This document shows, in pieces, positions 21,729 through 32,706 of a DNA stretch of 64,000 nucleotides. Position 1 is the stretch's first letter. Each line of letters starts with the position of its first letter. Source of the stretch: Blepharisma japonicum (Eukaryota > Ciliophora > Heterotrichea > Heterotrichida > Blepharismidae); NCBI GenBank assembly GCA_949751835.1, contig CATKHK010000076.1, positions 1-64,000 on the forward strand, given 5' to 3'. Under the pieces are notes generated by a model, which saw only the letters and a program-made list of their open reading frames with translations, searched no databases and was not told where the DNA came from. The position numbers were made by a program, and so were the translations under genes.

Positions 21729-23033
21729 ATGGAAGAGATAAAAATAAGTCAAGAAGACACCCAAAGAAAATCCATAGCCATTAGCAATCCATTATCATCT
21801 TCAGATTCTCGGCCAATTAGCAAATCAACAGCTCATACAGACGAAAATTTATCTGAAGAATATATTACTGAAATTTCTAATAAAAATTCCGAAAGTGTTC
21901 TTTATCTTGCTGAGCCAGAGTTAGATAATAAAATAGGAGTTTCTGTCTGCAGCTTCAATACAAAATCAACTTTGATGAAAAAACAAGTATTTTATATAAT
22001 TCAAGGCCATGATTCCTCAGGCTCTTATGAAGCACATAGGAATTATAAAGACTTTCGTAAATTAAGAAAAATTTTACTTCACAATTGGCCTGGGTGTTAT
22101 ATTCCTCCAGTCCCTCATAAACAAAATATTGTAAACGCTACATAGAGTAATTTTAGCCCAAGATCTATTGAGAAAATGATGAAGCTTTACAATTTATTCA
22201 TCAGTAGAATCGTCTCTTATAGCTACCTCTATGAGTCTGATGAATTTCAGCATTTTATTAGAAACCCAGGAGCTTATCGAAAATTGTTACTTAGAAAAGA
22301 GCCTTATTTAGACATTTCCAAAAAATTCAATGAAATTTTCCATGATTATTCAAAAGAAACTCGCAGCGATGCGAATGAAAAAATCCTAAACGAAGGAAAG
22401 ACTTTTTTTAAAATCGGTGTTGAGGCTTTAGAGAAATTTGAAAGCATATGCAAAATAAATGTTGATTATTTCGAAAGCTTTGAAGTTCAACTCACTCAGC
22501 TCATGCATGGAATAAACCATCTAAGCAAAATTTATCAGGAGCAATTTGGTAGCGTTAATCTGGAGATTTCTTCACGTGATATTTATTCAAATCCCTTTTT
22601 TGTATTGCTTGATTGAGTCAGATGAGAAATTATTGATTTAAAAGCAATGATCGAAGCAGTTGATACAAAAAAAGAAATTGATAAACGTCAACTAGAGACT
22701 GAGAAAAGATTGGAAGCAGAGAAGACACACATTGTAAAGTTGCAGACTGGAAAAAAGTTTTTATCTCAAATATTTTCGACAAATTCTCGAGAAAAAAACT
22801 CGCAAATTATTGAGAGCCATATAGACGAAATGCAAAAAGAAGTTATTGCATTATCAAATATCAGTTCAATTTCAGCAGCAAAGCTAGCAAATTTAGATTT
22901 ACCTAAGTTTAAGCAGTTAAAAGCTCAGAAATATGAAGTGATTTTGAGGACATTTGCTGGTAGCTCTGTAAGTGAATTTGAAAATATGATAAATCAAGTA
23001 AAAGAGATTGAGAGCGGGCTAGATAATAAATAA
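21729..23033 (+). CDS. PX-BAR sorting nexin
   Basis: A 429-residue protein with one 15-nt intron (22131-22145) and two closely spaced TGA Trp codons (22614 and 22623). Residues 55-165 form a PX domain that binds phosphoinositides: a basic beta-hairpin (VFYIIQGHD), the YKDFRKLRKILL helix and a Pro-rich loop IPPVPHKQ, with the intron cutting just after this loop, then FISRIV and LYESDEFQHFIRNP. From about 190 to the end comes a long helical region typical of a BAR domain (ANEKILNEGKTFFKIG, RQLETEKRLEAEK). The layout is that of retromer-type or endosomal sorting nexins (SNX1/2/5, SNX4, yeast Vps5), which tubulate endosomes. The ATG at 21729 is the first in frame. Confidence 0.88.
22131..22145 (+). 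other. 15-nt intron in the sorting nexin gene
   Basis: GTAAACGCTACATAG, phase 0, inside the PX domain; removal joins the Pro-rich loop to the rest of the domain. A at position 10. Confidence 0.9.
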
Positions 23034-23349
23034 TAGAGATGAGCATTTTAATTAAATTTAAGCAAAACAAGAAAATAAGTTTTTTATTTTCTCTGAGCTT
23101 CCATATAAAAAGTTCTCTGATTCTTGCCAAGGAGGTGCTAATATATTATAATAGTGCAATTAATACTTAGCATTACATAGAAGTGATTAAATCAAATAAT
23201 AATAAAAAAAAAATTTTGATAAAAATAAATAAATAAGCTTAAATAAATTATCATCCACTTCTAATAAAATTTATCTTATCAAATGAATATTATTTGCTAA
23301 AAAGCCTTTAAAATCTATTAAATTACTCTTAATCACCAGATATTTATAT
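23034..23349. other. Intergenic between convergent genes
   Basis: AT-rich, with long A runs near 23200. Nothing else seen. Confidence 0.6.
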
Positions 23350-23989
23350 TTAAATCATCTGTGAATTCCATGTGTGCATCATATCATGCAATCCTTTATT
23401 TTCTAAGGCTAAAATGGCATTTTCTCTATTAAGAGTTTCTAATTTTTTTGTAAGTTCCAATAATAATTGGTCTCGTTTTGAGTCTTTATTTATAATCTCA
23501 AGCATTATTGTCCTTTCCACCATTAGAGTTTCCTGAAACTATGTTGAATTTACCTTAAGAAGCATAAGTTCACTAGCATTGCCAATCATACGCTTCCAGG
23601 GTTCAATTTTGCATTCACCTTCTTGAAAATCTGTTAATTGTGATTGCTCTTCTAAATTGATTGAAGGAATTGTTCGGATCCTGGAATCTTTTGGGTGCTA
23701 CTTATATTTATACCATAATCGGCGTTGTCGATATTAGTGGGTCATCAATGTTAATTGATTTGCTTGGTTTTGGTGTGTATTTATCTTCTATAACTTCATT
23801 TCTAGGCTTACAAAAAGAGTGGGTTTCTGGGATATGGATTTGTTGATACAATGGCAATGCCATTGAATATCTTCTATCTTCATTAAAAGAATTTGCATCA
23901 AAATTGTAATTTAGTTGGATATTGACACCATTAGAGGCATTTCTATCAAAATCTGAATTAAATAATCCTTGCACTTTCCTGGTTCCCAT
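23350..23989 (-). CDS. Small orphan protein with two micro-introns and a C-terminal coiled coil
   Basis: A 202-residue protein built from three exons around a 16-nt intron (23698-23713) and a 15-nt intron (23539-23553). Exon one gives a polar N-terminus (MGTRKVQGLFNSDFDRNA), exon two an acidic stretch with CKIEPWKRMIGNA, and exon three a helical coiled coil (LELTKKLETLNRENAILALE). No family is recognised. The spliced length is an exact number of codons and both junctions restore a frame that is otherwise closed, which is the main support. The ATG at 23989 is the first in frame. It ends at TAA 23350-23352. Confidence 0.75.
23539..23553 (-). other. 15-nt intron in the small orphan
   Basis: GTAAATTCAACATAG, phase 0, ending in a TAG that would stop translation if retained. 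A at position 10. Confidence 0.8.
23698..23713 (-). other. 16-nt intron in the small orphan
   Basis: GTATAAATATAAGTAG. The only 16-nt intron found here; it is needed to restore the frame and has the A six bases from the 3' end, as in the 15-nt introns. Confidence 0.8.
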
Positions 23990-24607
23990 TTGATTATTAG
24001 GATTAAATTAAGAAATAATTCAACTTCCATTATGCAAATTTAAGAAATCCAGCTTTCAAATACACAAATTAAGCATCAGTATTTAGCTCAAGAATAATAT
24101 GATAATTATTGGATATATAATGGATCTCAATTATTATTTAGCGCCAAAGATTTTTATTTTGTGTTATAAATGAAAAATTATTTTATCAAGGAAAGAGTAA
24201 AAACTTTATTCTAGTAAAACTTCATTCTTAGTTCTAATCTTTTATCCTATAACTGCAAATGAAAAGCTTATCTTTTAATTAGAATTTCAATAATATTATA
24301 TTGATCTATTTCTATAATTTAAATTTTACTTTTTAAGAAATGATGCATTCAAAGCAGATCAATAAGACTCATAAAGAGGCAATTCTACATTTTTCTTAGA
24401 GCTCCTTTAATAAATAAATTATATACCCCAAATCACATTATGGAACTTTAATCCATTCAGGCCAAATCTCATTTCATTGCTTTTTAATGCTGCTTCTGAA
24501 GAAGGCCTTAATGCGCTTTTAAGGCTTCTTTATATAGAATCTTATTAAAAAATCAATAATACAGGGCAGTTTTTAGCCTAAAATTCTAATTTCCTTATAA
24601 GCAAAAA
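23990..24607. other. Intergenic, AT-rich
   Basis: About 620 bases between two minus-strand genes. No ORF or RNA gene seen. Confidence 0.6.
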
Positions 24608-27600
24608 TTAACTTAAAGTCTCATTAGTTTTAAACCTTAATTCACTTTTCTTCACCTCTGGATTCGGGAGTTCTATTGCAAGAGTTTTATCTTCATATCT
24701 CGGACAAAAGCATTCCTCAGAGTCTTCTAAAGGTCTTTGTGGCTTATATTCATGGGATTCTCCATAATTATAATAATTGGTTATCATCACCCTTGACTTA
24801 GGTTCTCTATTATCAAGCAAAAAATGTATCACTTCTTTACAAGTCCACGATTTTTTTATGTACACCGCAAGAGGGTTACAATAAATTTCAGTGCCCTTTA
24901 CATATGTAAAAACATTAATTTTCTTGTAATCAGGGTTTTGACGGAGCTCACTTTCTTTATTTAAAACTGCTCGAATACAAATCATGACATTTGAGTTCTT
25001 AGAGTGGACTGACAAATTACTAGAATACTCAAGTTCTTGAAGGATTGCTTTTTGTGGATGAGTTAAAAGCAGATACTTAACCTCTTCTAAACTCCCTAGG
25101 TCTATTGTTTTGTCAGCGTTCATGACGCTCATCACTTCGTTTTTGATTTCTTGATCAAAATCTTTTACAGTAGCTGTTTCAGGAAGAGTTCTTAAAAATT
25201 GATAATTCATATCGTAGCTTTGAGTTAGGTAATAACAGTAGATAATTATTTTATGCTCCAATTGTGGGATTGGGAATGGCATGATATCAAAGTACAAAAA
25301 ATTCGAATTTTCTATAATTGAAGCCAATGATGGATTGGTGCTTGATTTTTTGAATCTGAGAGGATTTTCTTCTTCGCTGTAGGGATAGGGCAGCTGCTGA
25401 GGAAATCTCATATGTGATTTTTTTGTATAAATTTGGATGTTGGCTGGAGTTATTGATGGCTCAAGAGGTCGAAAAATATCTGCCAGTTGCTGCATTAAAT
25501 CTTTTTGAAAATAAGAATACTTGGTTTTTAGTGGAAATTCATTACTATATTCAATGTTCTCCATAATTTGCTTAGAATAGCTCCTGTACCCATATTTTTC
25601 ATATTTATCGTTATATTTAGCAATAACATATATTTCATTGCATATCTCAGAAATAAATCGTTTCGCATCAATATAATTTGGAGGTAAAGGGTTTGGAATC
25701 ATTTCCCCAATCCAAGCATCTCCATTGTCAATTGCCACAAATTTCACTCCGAAAGACCCTCTTTTGCCTATGGAAATTTCGAAGTTTTTTTCTGGCTCGA
25801 AGCTATGGATTGCCATAATAAATTCTTTATTTTTTGGCTCTAGGGTCTTGCATTTTTCTTGGTGCAAATGCATGTTTTTTAGTTGCTCAGGGTCTGATCC
25901 ATAAATTTTGGTATAAAGTGATCCGCGAATGTCAGCTAATGTAGAAGAGTTCCTCAAAACGACACAGTCAATTAATTGTAATGAAGGAATTCCATTCTCA
26001 TAGGAGTATCACTTATAGAAAACCGTTGCTTTCTCGTTGTTAGAAGCGTTGCAATAGAGTGTATCTTCCATAATTTCAGTGCCTTCCGAATCTACTGTTT
26101 GATAGCCTGTATCTTCAATTTCTCTAGCGAATTTTCAGACTTGGCTGTCTTCAGTGTCCATTTCTTCACTCTGAACAAATAGAGGAGCATTATCTTCAAC
26201 TTGAATATATATAGCTTTTTCTCCAGTTGAGCCTAATTCTTTTTCCACTATATCATCTGGCTTTAACTCTTTAAACTCCCAATTTTTATATCCTGGTGCG
26301 AATAGCCACAATCTAATTTGTTTCTCAGTATATTTTTGCAGGAAATCTTTTAGAGCTTTTCCATTGTCCTTTTTATCAATACTAAGCCTATACCTTCTAC
26401 TTTTTTCAGTTGCATATATATTTTCACCATGTAAAAATGAGCTTGATGGAGATATGCCAGGCTTATCCCAACCAAAAATCATTTCAAAAGTGACGACAAA
26501 AATGTCGAATTTTGCATTTTTTAATTTTTTTTGCTCTTCGGCCAGTCTTTTCTCTTCAGTTTTTCTATTGATTATTTCATGAAGTTGCTCAGGGATATCT
26601 TCCCTATTCACTTCCCTCAAAATTTCGTCTTTTAGATTTTCATTAATATAAACAAGCATATATGCACTTGACTCATTTTTATTTGCGAGCTGCCTGATTT
26701 CTCCTTTTTCTGTTACTTCTGCAGTAGGGATTTCTCCACCAAAATTTGCTTCAATAGCTTGAGTAAGTAATGCAAAATCTACAGAATCGTCATTGAATTT
26801 ATATCAATTTTGATTAAGCTTCGGAGAAATATATGAATAATAATGCCCAGCAGCAAGATTTCCAGAATGGACTAGAATTGAAAATAGCCGATATTTATTG
26901 TTGCCTCGTGACTTTAGATTTACGTATTTATCAAGGTCAATTTCTTCGAAAAATTCATATCTGTCATTGATTTTCATCGTATTATCCATGAAGGAATTAT
27001 AGTCAAATCGTTTTAGCTGGATGAGTAAAACTGCTGGAAAATGATCAAAAATCACACCCTTTTTGGCATCTTGCTTGCCGAGGTTCTCTGCCTCATATTG
27101 ATTATCTCCCGTTAAATCCTCGATTTCAACATATTTTTCAAAACTTTCATAAATATCTTTGCAGCCTTTTACGTTTAGCTGAATATCAGTGAAAGTTTCG
27201 ACTCTTTCAGACTTAAAATCAACATTTGTGCAAGCAATATAATTAATCATCTTCCCCTCAAAAAGTCTTGAATAAGTGCCTTCCGCTGGAGTTCCTTTCA
27301 TTTTTCGTTCTAATGTATCGCTTAGCACACAATTAAATTCCTGCACGTCATGCTGTGTATTTCTCTCATCTAATCCCCAGCCAAAGCTAGCAATTAAGTC
27401 TTTTGTGGATGCTGCCTCTGAATAAAACTGAAGACTGTAGAAAACCTGCTGGAGTGCTAATGGTATTTGGTCTTGGTCTTCTTCGCCAGTTTTCATTGAA
27501 TATACAGCTCTTCTGAAGGGTGATAAGAAAAACAAAGTCTGAAGCAGACTATTCATATAGCATGTTGTGCCTTCATTAATAAGTCCAACATAGCCGGTTA

Positions 27601-28180
27601 ACTCTTTAGAATCATCATGAGGAGGTACAGGGTTAACTGTGATTTCGAAAATTGTAGGATGATTAAAATAGGTCATAAACTTATCATGCTCTATAAAATC
27701 ATTATAACCCCAATCTCTCTTCGAGAACGTAAAAGTTTTATGAAAATTCAAGCTCACTTTCTTTTCAGTTTTAAGGCCGTTTGACATGTGTGCTTCCATT
27801 CATACATACGCTGATCGCGTCAAAGTCCACATGTTCGGCTCAAAGTCCATCTCTACAAAGCATGAAACACACGCATTTCGATTAAAAAAAATCAGCACAC
27901 GCCACCTTATTCCATTTCCTGTAGAGAACCACTCAGAAAACTTAGGCTCTTTCTGGGTCCGAATTAGGTTTTTTATAGTTGGGAAGTACCAAAAGGCTTT
28001 AACATTTCCAGATTGCGACAGAAATGTATGGAATTCCTCTGAATTTTTGTCCTTAGGGAGCATTAAATAGTCTGATGTAAAGTTCGGAGCAAACTTTTTA
28101 GGTGGCATTTGAGAGGCGTCGAAGTCTCGTTGGCGCTTTAAAGAAGCATTTCTATCAAATGTGTTTTCCCGCTCCTGCAT
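24608..28180 (-). CDS. USP7: USP7/HAUSP-type ubiquitin-specific protease
   Basis: A 1190-residue deubiquitinase. An N-terminal domain of the MATH/TRAF type fills about residues 35-170. The USP catalytic core follows: the Cys box GLINEGTTCYMNSLLQT puts the nucleophile at Cys207, the His box HSGNLAAGHYYSY puts His446, and the third position is Asn463 in KFNDD, where human USP7 has Asp; Asn is also used by other USPs. The core keeps USP7-specific words such as QHDVQEF, EGTYSRLFEG and KINDRYEF. The C-terminal 650 residues match the tandem ubiquitin-like region that activates USP7. TGA codes for Trp at 27800-27802 and in the segment after the His box. USP7 removes ubiquitin from nuclear regulators; the length (human about 1100) and domain order make orthology likely. 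Confidence 0.93.
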
Positions 28181-28376
28181 AGATATTAATTACCATTTTA
28201 CACAAGAGATAACTAGCAATGAGCTTTTATATTTGTAACAAAGAATCTTACTTATTCTTATTAAATTTGGCATTTAGTAGTTATCTATGACCCAGTTTTA
28301 AATACCTGATTTTATTTTTTATAAACCTCAAATTTTTCATTAATCTTCCTAGTAATTTTATTAATGATGTTACAGC

Positions 28377-29123
28377 CTAATATGTGTTCATATCAAAATC
28401 GTATATAGGTGGCAGTCCTTGAGAAAAAAACTCAATCTCCGCCCCTTCGAATTCATAAAACTCTTCTTTATCTCCAGAACTCTCCAAATTCGAAATTTCT
28501 TTTTTAGTGTTTGTTAATAAATTCTCCAGTTGTTGCATCTGTGAAATTATTGTAAGCACTTTTCCCTCATTTTCTGAGTTTCCAGGTTCGGCTTTTTCCA
28601 TTTTTTCTTCACATTTCATCATGCTGTGGGATTTTATTTTTCTGATAGCAGAATAGAACCGATTTTTTATAGAGTTTTCTGTTCTGCCAGGGAGTGATTT
28701 AGCGATCATTGTTCATTTTGGGCCATACGTTTGATACATTTGGAAAATTAAAGAGTCCTCTTCAGGCTTCCATTCTCCCTTTTTAACATCAGGATTTAAA
28801 ATATTAAATCATCTCTCTCTGCACTGCTTTCCGCTACGGCCTTTTATGAATTTTGAACAATGTGACCATCGGCAAGGTCCTTCGTGTTCGACCCATTCCT
28901 TTAAACATTTGTCTTCTTGTGCTGACCATGGACCTTTAACAAGGCCAGGTTTCAGAATTTTAGACCATCTGTGGAGACATTGGATTGGGGTACGACCAGA
29001 AACGTGATCAGCAATCTGACGTCATTGCTTTTCGCCATAGTGATTGATGGCAGCTTTTAAAGCTTCGTCTTCATCGGGACTCCAGCGACCGTGCTTAACT
29101 ATTCCCCATTTGTTGTCAGACAT
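28377..29123 (-). CDS. Three-repeat (R1R2R3) MYB transcription factor
   Basis: A 248-residue protein with three MYB repeats: R1 (GRWSPDEDEAL, QWRQIADHVSGRT, CLHRWSKIL), R2 (GPWSAQEDKCL, RWSHCSKFIKGRSGKQCRERW) and R3 (GEWKPEEDSLI, KWTMIAKSLPGRTENSIKNRF). The central Trp of R1 and the last Trp of R2 and a Trp of R3 are encoded by TGA. Three repeats are typical of animal c-MYB and plant 3R-MYB proteins that control cell-cycle genes. After the repeats comes an acidic helical tail of 100 residues. R3 is close in pattern to the second repeat of the MYB at 17384-17971. It ends at TAG 28377-28379. Confidence 0.93.
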
Positions 29124-29450
29124 TTTAGTTGCCGATAACGGATAATTTATTACAAATAATAGTATTGATGATATGACAAGAAGGGAAGAACAATAAAAAA
29201 TAAATAAACTTACCCAAAGAATTTTAATAGAAAAAAGGAAATTAAGAAATTTAAAGAAAATAATTTTACGGAATAATTAGAAGATAAATAATTTAATTCC
29301 ATTTTACTGGCCATTTTTCATAATACTTTTTACTTCAATCGAACTTTTTCTACAAAAGTTTCAATCCTTTCTTTCACAAAATTGGTCCCTCATTTGATTA
29401 ATTGTTCAATAGAAAAATGGACAAATTCATCAGATTTAACAATTATATAT
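29124..29450. other. Intergenic, divergent upstream region
   Basis: AT-rich region between the MYB start and the next plus-strand gene; nothing recognised. Confidence 0.6.
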
Positions 29451-30008
29451 ATGATGAACAATCCTTCAAAAAATTTCAACTTAATTAAAGAAGGTTCTGA
29501 TTGCTCTATCTCTAAGAGAAAATACAATTCTTTAGTCACAAATAAGCCTCCGTTGCCGAAAATTAACAAGTCAAAATCTGATATAGGTGCTTATTCTTCG
29601 AAAAAGTGCTTTCAAGAGACTTCTGTTAACCAAAACTCTAATCTTCCTCTAAAAAAACTTGTTTCCACGAGAGTGGTCTTTGTTGGAGAGATGAAAATAT
29701 TTTCTGATAAAAAGGATAAAATCTGCGGAAATGATATAAAAATGTCAAATAGCGAGGTTTCGCAGAACAATTTATCTCTATATAAAAATTTACTAGAATC
29801 CAAGGTATCTATAATTTAGTTTTCTGAGATGATGAAGTCTCACAAACTTTTGCTTTTGGAATTTTTAAACAATGAAGAGAATGAGCAGAAATTCGAGCTA
29901 AGAAGCAAATTTAATTACTTAGTAAAGGAAAATAATTCACTTTCTATAGAAAATGAAAAGTTAAAAAGACTGGTTTTTCGAATCAATAGTTATGATCCTT
30001 ATAATTAA
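29451..30008 (+). CDS. Small coiled-coil orphan
   Basis: A 180-residue basic protein with one 15-nt intron (29805-29819). The first exon is Lys/Ser/Asn-rich and probably disordered (KPPLPKINKSKSDIG). The second exon, about 63 residues, is helical with heptad-like spacing (LLLLEFLNNEENE, IENEKLKRLVFR). No family recognised. The first in-frame ATG is 29451. The stop lies 9 bases before the ATG of the DnaJ gene, so both transcripts must have very short untranslated regions or overlap. Confidence 0.68.
29805..29819 (+). other. 15-nt intron in the coiled-coil orphan
   Basis: GTATCTATAATTTAG, phase 0, ending in an in-frame TAG. A at position 10. Confidence 0.8.
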
Positions 30009-30017
30009 AATATTAAT

Positions 30018-31022
30018 ATGATTCTAATTTATTTGCTACTTTTGGCTTTATCTAAGGCAAGTAGTGATTATTATGCTGTTTTAGGGATTCCAGAAGATGC
30101 AGATGATAAAGAAATCCAAAAGGCATTCAGGAAACTCAGCAAGTACCACCCTGATAGAAATCCTGGAGACAAAGAAACCCATGCAAAATACATCGAGATC
30201 ACAAAAGCATACGAGGTTTTGTCAGACCCAGACAAAAGACAAATCTATGATATTTATGGAGAAATGGGAGTAAATGATCCCGAGCGATTCAAGAAAAAGC
30301 GTGGAAATACTTCTAGATTCAATATAGAAGTCGATTTGGCAGATGTTTATAGTGGAGCTACCAAAGAAATCACTATAAAAAGAAACGAAATCTGCAAAAA
30401 ATGCAAAGGGACAGGAGCCAAAGACAAGAAAATTGCCTTATGCAGTGGCTGCGGTGGAAGAGGAACAAGGACTACCCAGCCAAATGGAGGAATGCGGATT
30501 CCATGTGAGAGGTGTGGGATGCGCGGATATGTAACTTTTATGTAGTTTATTTCTGAAAAATGCCAAGCTTGCAAAGGTCAGAAAGTAGTCTCAGGAATGA
30601 AGACTTTTACCGTTGAAATAGAGCCAGGTATGGATAGTGGAAGTGAAATAAAATTTGATGGCCAAGGAGAGCAAAATCCAGAATGGTTTCCTGGTGACAT
30701 AGTTTTTTCTCTTAGAGTTAAAAATCATTATAGATTTGAAAGGCAAGGAAACGATTTACATGCTACCGTCAGGCTTACACTTAGAGAGTCTTTATTAGGA
30801 TATAGTAAAGAAATCACTCACTTAGACGGACATATAGTTAAGATTGAGCATGAAGGAATTACACAGCCACAATCAGAGAAAATCATAGAAGATGAAGGAA
30901 TGCCAATGACAGAGATGAATTCACATAGAGGGAAGCTGATAGTGAAATTTGTGGTGGATTATCCAGAAAAGCTAACGACTGAACAGCAAAACCTTATCAA
31001 GCAGCTACTACCCGTTAATTAA
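30018..31022 (+). CDS. ER-type DnaJ (Hsp40) with zinc-finger domain
   Basis: A 329-residue co-chaperone with a 15-nt intron at 30531-30545. A signal peptide (MILIYLLLLALSKASS) leads directly into the J domain (residues 18-85), whose HPD motif appears as KYHPDRNPGD. A zinc-binding region with four CxxCxGxG-like units follows: CKKCKGTG, CSGCGGRG, CERCGMRG and, beyond the intron, CQACKGQK. The C-terminal substrate-binding beta domains include DLHATVRLTLRESLLG. The layout, without a Gly/Phe-rich spacer and with a signal peptide, fits ERdj3/Scj1-type chaperones of the ER lumen that stimulate BiP. No KDEL-like tail is seen (it ends LLPVN), so retention may depend on partners. Splicing is certain: the intron splits the zinc region. 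Confidence 0.93.
30531..30545 (+). other. 15-nt intron in the DnaJ gene
   Basis: GTAACTTTTATGTAG, phase 0, between the third and fourth Cys units of the zinc domain. Removal is needed to link two parts of one conserved domain. A at position 10. Confidence 0.95.
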
Positions 31023-31170
31023 TTTAGAGCTTACCTTATTTTTTTCAACTTAATATCAATTTTGATATGTGAAGTTAGTTTCTTCAATGAAAACAATTTT
31101 CACAATTAGTAATGTTTATGAAAAATTCGTAAATCATTATAAAAGTTAGGAAATGAGTTATTAATTCAGA

Positions 31171-32706
31171 TTATGCGGTTAAGCCGCTTTCGATTCCGTC
31201 TAATAAATGCTCCATGAATGTTTTGGTGACTTGGAAGTAGTTAGTAAGCTCGCTTTTGTATTGATAAAATGGAGACCTGTCAATTGTATCCCGAGACATA
31301 TACACATCTAAAGGTTTCTCTACTAGTTCGTGAAGATGTTCAGTATTTTCTTCAAGTTTTTCTTGGAGGTGTTCAAATAGATCTTTTTCTGCACCCGACT
31401 TCAAATAATATCCAAAGCAATAAGTCCATTTCAGTACTCTCCTACATTTAACTACTTGCTCTGCTGCTTGCTTTAAGAACTCTAACTCCCCTATTGGATA
31501 CTGTTTTAAGTCGTGCAATTCTTGCATTTTTTCTTCCATTGCTGGCACTTGTTTCTCTGAAGCGATTTTCTGTGCTTTATGATGGTTATTATATCTTTCA
31601 AAATACCAAATATATTTGTCCAGCTCAGTTTTTGCTTTTTCTCTCTTGTGCTCTTCTTGCTTAAACGCGCTGTTGGTCCCAGACATTAGCTCGTCATATT
31701 TATTGCATTTATAAAACCCTCCAGTTGCTGAGTTATGATCAGTCCAAGGTCCTAAGCACAGCCAACAAAATTCATGCCCACAGCCATTTACTTCCCTCCT
31801 GCAAGTCATATGGTTGCAGCCTTGATTTTTTTCTATCGGATTCCTGCATCTAGGACATTGTTTTGTGTTCGCAATAATCCAAGTGATATTTTCACTTTCA
31901 GCCGAATTCTTCACAACCCATTCTTTTACCAGGTTGCACGTAACTGGCCTATGAGCTTCTTCTCCACAAGCAAAACAAAAAACATACCCACATTTGCAGC
32001 CGATCTCATGGACACCTAGATTTTCATACTCAGCCACAAAATTGCAACCTGGTGCTGGACATCAATGATAAGCTTGATTTTGATTGATAAACTCTTCACA
32101 TTTTAGCCTTTTATAATTCTCAGCTTTTTCTCCTTTTAAATATCCCAAAATCATGCTTTCTGGCACTTTTAGAGGGCAGCTGTGCATAGGGCATTTTGAT
32201 CCTGTTATAATTCGCTCATATAAAAGATATTCAAGATATTGTCTCCAACAGCTCTTACAATAAGAATGCCCACACTGCAAGGCATCTCTGTTCACATTGT
32301 TTTCATAGCAAATTTGGCAGCAGCCTTCAGTTCCTCTTACCAATTTGATTGAGCCTAATTTTTTCCCTCTGCTCTGGGCTACTTTATAGCCTGCAGGCGG
32401 CAAAGAAATTCCTGCTTCAATACGGACTTTAAGTTCGTTGTCAAGTCAGGCGTCTTGCAGCTTGTGGAGTTTCCAGCGGAAATGAGAAAGCAAAATTAAA
32501 GCTTCATCTTTGGAGATTCCTAAAAGCTCTGAGTACTCTGAAACTAGTTCATTTACTCTTTGATCGATTTCAGAAATATGCATGATTGTATATGATCTTT
32601 GACGTAACAGTGCAGGCTGTGGCAAGTCATCTTCTTCATCAACTTCCATATCCCAGTCGCTTGACTCAGATGGTTCTGACATTTTAGGTTTTTTATAATT
32701 AAGCAT
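31171..32706 (-). CDS. Ariadne-type RBR E3 ubiquitin ligase
   Basis: A 511-residue protein with an acidic N-terminus, RING1 starting CCQICYENN and HSYCKSCW, an IBR domain opening at YHWCPAPGC (this conserved Trp is a TGA, 32062-32064) and containing CGYVFCFACGEEAH, and RING2 with CPRCRNPIEKNQGCNHMTC, whose last Cys (about residue 302) is the catalytic residue that accepts ubiquitin from the E2. The C-terminal 190 residues match the Ariadne helical domain that masks RING2 until activated by a neddylated cullin. Family: HHARI/ARIH1, plant ARI. A second ATG nine codons in (MSEPSESS) could also be the start. No intron seen. Confidence 0.95.

Noticed and set aside
26364-26582. Plus-strand ORF inside the USP7-like gene
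   Set aside because: Antisense shadow of a conserved coding region, with a hydrophobic composition produced by reading Lys/Glu-rich codons backwards.
28377-29123. Possible recent duplication between the two MYB genes
   Set aside because: The repeats share only the general MYB pattern; repeat number and flanks differ.
31011-31030. A further micro-intron at the end of the DnaJ gene that would add an ER-retention tail
   Set aside because: The candidate strings are 14 or 16 bases, begin GTT and do not fit the A position of the others.
31171-32706. Apparent break-up of many genes into pieces, suggesting pseudogenes
   Set aside because: Pieces lie in one frame and are separated only by TGA at conserved Trp positions; this is the genetic code, not decay.
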